Shown here: one piece after another, positions 7,057 to 11,523 of the stretch | How the letters are laid out: every line of letters starts with the position of its first letter | Position numbering within the stretch: position 1 is the stretch's first letter | NCBI GenBank assembly: GCA_902489185.1 | Contig: CABTZC010000036.1 | Location: forward strand, 1 to 11,523 | DNA: 11,523 bases | Reading direction: 5' to 3' | DNA from: an uncultured Brevibacterium sp. | GTDB lineage: Bacteria; Actinomycetota; Actinomycetes; Actinomycetales; Brevibacteriaceae | The notes under the pieces: generated by a model | Told to the model about the DNA's origin: nothing | Database searches by the model: none | The model's input: the letters and a program-made list of their open reading frames with translations, nothing else | Program-made: the position numbers and the translations under genes

Positions 7057-7638
7057 TTATGATGCGTCCCGTCGAGCTCGGTACACGAGTTTTTTCAACG
7101 TGAGCGCGAAACGTTCTGCCTGGTCGACGGCGCTTTGTCCTTCGGCTTGTGCAGATACCCGCAGATTCACGTCTTCCGGAACCGAGGTTCCGCCATATCC
7201 GTGGTCCGCGTCGCATTGCGGGTCGGCGCAAGACTCAGGGGACACTTCAAGCCTTCGCACTGATTCCCACCCCAAGTTGACCCCCACTTCTACGGGTTTC
7301 TGGCCGGGGGCGAAGTCAGCGGGATTCTCATAAATCCTGCTGAGAAGCACCGTGCGTATCCTGTCGAAGGGAATGTCTTCGACACTTGCCACGCCACGCA
7401 TCTTTTGATCCGGGCCAGCAGGCTCGTCGTCGACATGAACCAAAATCAACCGTGTTTCGGTGAGGACAAACGCGGTCACGTGACGGTGGATCGATTCGAA
7501 GTCCATGTGTGTTTCCATATGCACACAGTGTTCAACGACGGGTTCGTCAAAAAGAACGTCGTTGATGATATTCGCCGCGAGGTGTGGGTAGTACCCCGCG
7601 TCTTGCAAGTCACGAAGAAGCGCACCGGAAACAGACAT
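7057..7638 (-). CDS. DUF5998 family protein (actinobacterial, unknown function)
   Basis: From ATG 7638 the protein has 193 residues and begins MSVSGALLRDLQDAGYYPHLAANI, which matches my recollection of actinobacterial DUF5998 members. An in-frame ATG at 7662 would add eight residues but has no RBS. The 7638 ATG is preceded 6 nt upstream by a CACAAT -10-like box. Notable residues are a histidine-rich stretch (His37, 40, 44, 51 and 53 in EHCVHMETHMDF...HRHVT) and a CADPQCDADHGYGG cluster (Cys137, Cys142, His146) that could bind metal. The rest alternates strands such as RHVTAFVLTETRLILVHVDD and RIRTVLLSRIYENP. No signal peptide or membrane segment is seen. It is the first gene of a two-gene unit with the phosphatase, hinting at a joint role. 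No biochemical function is known to me. Confidence 0.8.
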   Translation of the reverse strand: MSVSGALLRDLQDAGYYPHLAANIINDVLFDEPVVEHCVHMETHMDFESIHRHVTAFVLTETRLILVHVDDEPAGPDQKMRGVASVEDIPFDRIRTVLLSRIYENPADFAPGQKPVEVGVNLGWESVRRLEVSPESCADPQCDADHGYGGTSVPEDVNLRVSAQAEGQSAVDQAERFALTLKKLVYRARRDAS

Positions 7639-7644
7639 GCACCC

Positions 7645-7650
7645 ATTGTG
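7645..7650 (-). promoter_or_regulatory. Candidate -10 box of DUF5998 (leaderless arrangement)
   Basis: CACAAT on the minus strand matches TATAAT in four of six positions and sits exactly 6 nt before ATG 7638. No Shine-Dalgarno fits either candidate start. The call is weak alone but agrees with the same spacing at purK and the Pat-like gene. Confidence 0.25.
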
Positions 7651-7678
7651 CCAGTCCCCCATCGTTTGAGGAAAAGAC

Positions 7679-7684
7679 TATGCT
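7679..7684 (+). promoter_or_regulatory. Candidate -10 box of the Pat-like gene (leaderless arrangement)
   Basis: TATGCT fits TANNNT and is followed by 6 nt (GGAGAC) and ATG 7691. GGAG inside that spacer lies only two bases from the ATG, too close for ordinary SD pairing, so a leaderless transcript is the simpler reading. No clear -35 is seen. Confidence 0.35.
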
Positions 7685-7690
7685 GGAGAC

Positions 7691-10396
7691 ATGGTTACCT
7701 ACCCGAAGAACTGGGAAGCCGATGTTGTTTTGCGGGACGGTGCGACGGCGCACGTCCGCCCAATTGTCCCCAGCGATGCCGACGGCATCCAGCTCATGCA
7801 CTCCAAACAGTCCCCGGAGTCGATTTATCTGCGGTTTTTTGCCCCCATGCCCACGATTCCTCCGCGGGATCTGGAGCGTTTCGTCAACGTGGACTATCAC
7901 GACCGTGTTGCGCTCGTCATGATCGCAGGCGAAGAGATCATTGGGGTGGGTCGTTACGACCGTTTAGATGAAACGTCCGCCGAGGTCGCGTTCAATATCG
8001 CTGATGCTCACCACGGGCGCGGTATCGGATCAATTCTTCTGGAACACCTGGCTGCGGTTGCCCGGGAGCGTGGTTTGAGTGTGTTTACCGCCGAGGTGTT
8101 GCCCCAGAACCGTTCGATGTTGCAGGTTTTCGCGGCTGCTGGTTACGAGGTCTCGCGCGAATTTGACGACGGGGTCGTGGCAGTACGGTTTGAAATCGAC
8201 CCCACGGAACGTTCAAAGCAGGTTCTTGAAGCTCGTGAGCACCGCGCAGAAGCCCTGTCGGTCCGTTCTGTTCTCAACCCAGCCTCGGTTGCCGTCATTG
8301 GCGCCTCACGCAAGCGCACCTCGGCCGGTAACCTCCTTTTGCGCAATCTGGCCTCAGCCGGATTCAAAGGGGCGTTACACATTGTTCACCCGCACGCCCC
8401 GGTTGTCGCCGGAATGCCCACGGTGAAGTCACTCGACGAGATCGAAGGTTCGATCGATCTGGCGATCATCGCGGTGCCCGCGCCTTCGGTCATCGACGTG
8501 GTACGGGATGCGGCTACCCGAGGTGTCCGCGCCGTTGTGGTGGTGTCCTCTGGTTTCGCGGAAACCGGCCCTGAAGGTCAGGAACTGCAGCGCGAAGTTG
8601 TTGCGACGGCACGTTCGCACGGAATGCGTGTGGTGGGTCCAAACTCGTTCGGAATTGCTAACACCAGTGCCGATGTCGCACTGAACGCTTCTTTGTCGCC
8701 TTTCTTCCCCGAGCCTGGCCCGTTGGGGCTTTTCAGCCAGTCGGGAGCGTTAGGAACAGGACTGCTCGCCGCAGCAAAAAGCCGTGGCTTGGGGATTTCT
8801 ACGTTCGTTTCTGCCGGTAACCGCGCCGACTTGTCCGGCAACGACCTCTTGCAGTTCTGGGAAGAAGACGAAGCCACCCAAATTGTGGGCCTCTACCTGG
8901 AGTCGATCGGTAACCCGCGTAAGTTCGCACGTATTGCCCGTCGCGTGGCCAGGCAAAAGCCTGTCATCGTCATCAAGAGTGACCTCACGGGACGTGAACT
9001 TCCCCCAGGCCACCAAGTGCGCGTGTCGAGTCTTTCGGGAACCGCGCTTAACCAAGTTCTCACGCAAGCCGGCGTGATCCGCGCTGATTCCATCCATCAA
9101 ATGTTCGACGTTGCGCAAGTGTTTGCTACCCAGCCGTTACCCACTGGCGCACGAGTGGGTGTCATTGGGAACTCGGCAGCACTTTCCACACTAATTGTGC
9201 AGCGAGCCAGAGCTGAAGGCCTACGCATCGACACACCTCCAGTCTCGTTGCACCCAGAAGTGACCACGGACGAGTTTGAAGAGCACTTGGCCAAGATGTA
9301 CCAGGACCCGGCCGTTCAATCGGTGATCGTGACGTTTGCCCCGTCGGCCCGTGGCCACGAACGCGAAATCACCCAGATCCTGGCAGAACAAGCCGCAGTT
9401 TCAGGCAAAACCACCGTTGCGTGCTTCTTGGGCCTAACCGGAGCGCAAGAAGAACTCACGGCATACACCCGTAGCGCTGAGGGCAAACGGGAAATCCACA
9501 CTGTGCCCAGTTACATGGGACCTGAAGATGCCGTCTGGGCGTTGGCTCGCGTCACCGAGTACGCCCAGTGGAAGCGCTCAGACCATGGGAACTACCCCGA
9601 ACTTGAAGGGTTCGACAAACGCGCAGCCCGTGCCCTCATCGAAAAGGTTCTCCAGCGTGACTCTGAACATCAGAACGAAGACGGAACCACCTCGGCGACG
9701 GTACGCCTATCACGCGACGAAACCCACGAACTCCTCCAGGCGTGCAATATACAGGTGCTTCCCTACCACCCGTCGTCAACGGTAGAAGAAGCCAAAGCGA
9801 TTGCGCGTGAGATTGGTTACCCGGTAGCGCTCAAAGCAGTGGACTCGCGTTTGCGGCACCGCCTGGACCTAGGCGGGGTGCGCTTGGACATCTCCAATGA
9901 CGAAGAAATGGACGTCTATTGGAACTCGGTGCGCGACGTCATTGCCGCTCGGCTAGACAATGACGCAGATACACGCATCGACGTCCAAACAATGGCCGCC
10001 CCCGGGGTAGCCTGCGTGGTCCGAGGCGGTGAAGACCCTCTTCTGGGACCCATGGTGTCGTTCGGGCTAGCAGGAGATTCTTCAGAGCTGCTCGACGATG
10101 TGCAACACCGCGTGGCCCCACTGACCGACGTGGACGCTAAGTCGATGGTGCGGTCTTTGGGATCCTCGCCACGTCTGTTTGGTTACCGAGGTGGGCCCGT
10201 CATGAACGTGGCACCCCTTGAAGAAACGATCCTGCGAGTGGCGGCCCTGATCGACGAATTCCCGGCGATTCGTCTGGTGGAATTTAGGCCCATTTCGGTC
10301 ACGGAAGGTGAGCAAGATATTTTGTCCGTCCGCATCGAACTCACCCGTGAGTCAGACCGCATCGATTCTCCGCGACGACGCATGAGTGCCCACTAA
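7691..10396 (+). CDS. Pat-type protein lysine acetyltransferase: N-terminal GNAT fused to NDP-forming acyl-CoA synthetase-like domains
   Basis: The 901-residue protein has these domains in order. GNAT, about 13-170, has the acetyl-CoA loop HHGRGIGSILLEHL (107-120). The CoA-binding Rossmann domain, about 194-290, starts NPASVAVIGASRKRTSAGN. Succinyl-CoA-ligase-like domains, about 315-625, include VVGPNSFG and LFSQSGALGTG (347-357). An ATP-grasp_5 domain spans about 675-885, with YPVALKAV, LDLGGVRLDI and DPLLGPMVSFGLAGD. In this family (Salmonella Pat, actinomycete PatA/SlPat) the GNAT acetylates lysines, classically shutting down acyl-CoA synthetases such as Acs; actinobacteria carry the GNAT at the N-terminus, as here. 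The synthetase half looks inactive: the SHTG catalytic motif is SLSG (447-450), with Leu in place of His. The start MVTYPKNWEADVVLRDG fits family N-termini. The protein is predicted soluble, and targets are unknown. Confidence 0.92.
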   Translation: MVTYPKNWEADVVLRDGATAHVRPIVPSDADGIQLMHSKQSPESIYLRFFAPMPTIPPRDLERFVNVDYHDRVALVMIAGEEIIGVGRYDRLDETSAEVAFNIADAHHGRGIGSILLEHLAAVARERGLSVFTAEVLPQNRSMLQVFAAAGYEVSREFDDGVVAVRFEIDPTERSKQVLEAREHRAEALSVRSVLNPASVAVIGASRKRTSAGNLLLRNLASAGFKGALHIVHPHAPVVAGMPTVKSLDEIEGSIDLAIIAVPAPSVIDVVRDAATRGVRAVVVVSSGFAETGPEGQELQREVVATARSHGMRVVGPNSFGIANTSADVALNASLSPFFPEPGPLGLFSQSGALGTGLLAAAKSRGLGISTFVSAGNRADLSGNDLLQFWEEDEATQIVGLYLESIGNPRKFARIARRVARQKPVIVIKSDLTGRELPPGHQVRVSSLSGTALNQVLTQAGVIRADSIHQMFDVAQVFATQPLPTGARVGVIGNSAALSTLIVQRARAEGLRIDTPPVSLHPEVTTDEFEEHLAKMYQDPAVQSVIVTFAPSARGHEREITQILAEQAAVSGKTTVACFLGLTGAQEELTAYTRSAEGKREIHTVPSYMGPEDAVWALARVTEYAQWKRSDHGNYPELEGFDKRAARALIEKVLQRDSEHQNEDGTTSATVRLSRDETHELLQACNIQVLPYHPSSTVEEAKAIAREIGYPVALKAVDSRLRHRLDLGGVRLDISNDEEMDVYWNSVRDVIAARLDNDADTRIDVQTMAAPGVACVVRGGEDPLLGPMVSFGLAGDSSELLDDVQHRVAPLTDVDAKSMVRSLGSSPRLFGYRGGPVMNVAPLEETILRVAALIDEFPAIRLVEFRPISVTEGEQDILSVRIELTRESDRIDSPRRRMSAH

Positions 10397-10423
10397 ATCC
10401 ACGGTTTTTGGGCTCCTGGCCGA

Positions 10424-10429
10424 TACCAT
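10424..10429 (+). promoter_or_regulatory. Candidate -10 box of the topoisomerase gene
   Basis: TACCAT within CCGATACCATGAG fits TANNNT. Initiation near 10436 would leave a leader of about 20 nt carrying the strong RBS at 10444-10450. The upstream T-run at 10405-10409 is too close to act as a normal -35 box, so the call is tentative. Readthrough from the Pat-like gene across this 59-bp gap is also possible, as no terminator is visible. Confidence 0.3.
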
Positions 10430-10443
10430 GAGGGGAGTCTAAT

Positions 10444-10450
10444 AAAGGAG
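10444..10450 (+). promoter_or_regulatory. Ribosome binding site selecting GTG 10456
   Basis: AAAGGAG is followed by a 5-nt spacer and GTG at 10456. A GTG two bases earlier (10454) is in a frame that stops at once, so 10456 is the start. Confidence 0.8.
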
Positions 10451-10455
10451 CACGT

Positions 10456-11523
10456 GTGACTGATCACATCGTAGATGTCGATGTTTCGCAGGAAATGGAA
10501 TCTTCGTTCCTCGAATACGCGTACTCGGTGATCTACTCACGGGCCCTCCCCGATGCCCGCGACGGCCTCAAGCCCGTTCAACGGCGCATCATCTACCAAA
10601 TGGGCGACATGGGCTTGCGCCCAGACCGTCCACACGTGAAGTCATCGCGCATCGTAGGTGACGTGATGGGTAAACTCCACCCCCACTCGGATGTGGCCAT
10701 TTACGATGCCTTGGTGAGGTTGAGTCAAGACTTCGTGATGCGCGTTCCTCTCGTTGACGGGCACGGCAACTTCGGAACCTTGGACGACGGGCCAGCTGCC
10801 CCCAGATACACGGAAGCACGGTTAGATGACGCGGCGCTCACCATGATCGCCGGGCTTGATGAAGACGTCGTCGACTTCGTACCCAACTACGACAACTCAC
10901 TGACACAACCGGAAGTTCTCCCCAGCGCCTTCCCCAACCTATTAGTCAACGGGGCAAGTGGAATTGCGGTGGGAATGGCTACGAACATGGCCCCGCACAA
11001 CCCCGGCGAAGTCATTGCGGCAGCACGCCACCTCATCGAGAACCCACAAGCCACGGTCAGTGAACTCATGCGGTACGTGCCTGGCCCTGACCTCCCGACA
11101 GGCGGTCGCATCATTGGTCTCGATTCGATCCGAGAAGCATACGAAACCGGGCGCGGAACCTTCCGGACCCGCGCCACGGTGAAGTTCGAAAACATTACCG
11201 CCAGGCGCAAGGGCATCGTGGTCACGGAGCTTCCGTACCTTGTGGGTCCGGAAAAAGTCATTGAGAAAGTCAAAGACCAAGTCCAAGCCAAACGTCTGAC
11301 CGGAATTGCGTCGATCGATGACTACTCCGACCGCAAGCATGGACTGCGGCTGGTCATTGGGATTAAGAACGGGTTTAATCCTGAAGCCGTTTTGGAAGAA
11401 CTGTACCGCCTCACACCTATGGAAGATTCCTTTGGGATCAACAACGTGTGCCTGGTAGAAGGACAACCACGCACGCTTGGTCTTAAGCCTCTTCTCGAGG
11501 TGTTTGTCGATCACCGCATTTCC
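10456..11523 (+). CDS. parC: Type IIA topoisomerase subunit A (ParC-like), N-terminal 356 residues; C-terminus outside window
   Basis: The subunit A of gyrase or topoisomerase IV cuts and rejoins DNA through a tyrosine while GyrB/ParE hydrolyses ATP. The visible part covers the winged-helix and tower regions: EYAYSVIYSRALPDARDGLKP (20-40), QRRIIYQM, GDVMGKLHPHSD (68-79), VPLVDGHGNFG (97-107), and APRYTEARL with catalytic Tyr118. Further on are LLVNGASGIAVGMATNMAPHN, GRIIG, and the IVVTELPYLVGPEKV strand. GTG 10456 is fixed by its RBS. The DDGPAAPRYTEARL form and the Pat/DUF5998 neighbourhood favour the second actinobacterial subunit A (ParC-like) over gyrA, which normally sits beside gyrB near the origin; the C-terminal GyrA-box test lies outside the window. 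The quinolone-resistance region is unusual: HPHSDVAIYD instead of HPHGDS. Confidence 0.88.
   Translation, partial: MTDHIVDVDVSQEMESSFLEYAYSVIYSRALPDARDGLKPVQRRIIYQMGDMGLRPDRPHVKSSRIVGDVMGKLHPHSDVAIYDALVRLSQDFVMRVPLVDGHGNFGTLDDGPAAPRYTEARLDDAALTMIAGLDEDVVDFVPNYDNSLTQPEVLPSAFPNLLVNGASGIAVGMATNMAPHNPGEVIAAARHLIENPQATVSELMRYVPGPDLPTGGRIIGLDSIREAYETGRGTFRTRATVKFENITARRKGIVVTELPYLVGPEKVIEKVKDQVQAKRLTGIASIDDYSDRKHGLRLVIGIKNGFNPEAVLEELYRLTPMEDSFGINNVCLVEGQPRTLGLKPLLEVFVDHRIS

Noticed and set aside
7639..7662. Eight extra residues (MGDWHNGC) at the DUF5998 N-terminus
   Set aside because: No RBS precedes ATG 7662, the residues do not resemble the family start, and the extension would use most of the short divergent promoter region.

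Overview
The window looks like chromosomal DNA of a moderate-GC actinobacterium, most likely Micrococcales. The evidence is GTG starts, a multi-TM LytR-CpsA-Psr protein, the order purK-purE-acyl-CoA dehydrogenase-LCP, an actinobacterial DUF5998 gene, and a protein acetyltransferase with its GNAT domain at the N-terminus. The genus cannot be named from sequence alone. Apart from two gene fragments at the edges, coding density is very high and every gene appears intact. I see no tRNA, rRNA, insertion sequence, prophage gene or CRISPR array.

Left part (1-5338, all minus strand). The window opens inside the N-terminal part of a secreted, probable N-acetylmuramoyl-L-alanine amidase (1-820). Upstream of it lies a 185-bp gap with a strong 14-bp hairpin. 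Then comes a compact operon, in transcription order purK (GTG 5338), purE (4-nt overlap), an acyl-CoA dehydrogenase (8-nt overlap) and lcp (31-nt gap). PurK and PurE do the two-step carboxylation of aminoimidazole ribonucleotide in purine synthesis. LCP and the amidase both act on the cell wall.

Middle part (5339-7662). A short intergenic region drives purK leftwards and a four-helix GtrA membrane protein rightwards. gtrA ends base-to-base against the stop of a convergent gene for a cytoplasmic alkaline-phosphatase-superfamily enzyme. That enzyme is the second gene of a two-gene unit (DUF5998, then phosphatase) whose stop and start codons abut as TAAATG.

Right part (7663-11523, plus strand). 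Diverging from DUF5998 is a 901-residue fusion of a GNAT domain with an NDP-forming acyl-CoA synthetase-like body, the layout of actinobacterial Pat-type protein lysine acetyltransferases. Its synthetase half lacks the usual catalytic histidine. A ParC/GyrA-type topoisomerase subunit A follows and runs off the right edge. Its quinolone-determining region reads HPHSDVAIYD rather than the common HPHGDS form.

This is mainly conserved housekeeping sequence, and I found no convincing new defence or mobile system. The points most worth a second look are the QRDR substitutions in the topoisomerase, the lost catalytic motif in the Pat-like fusion, the DUF5998-phosphatase pair with its Cys/His cluster, the alternative-hairpin repeat at 964-998, and three genes whose -10-like boxes sit exactly 6 nt before the start codon, suggesting leaderless mRNAs.
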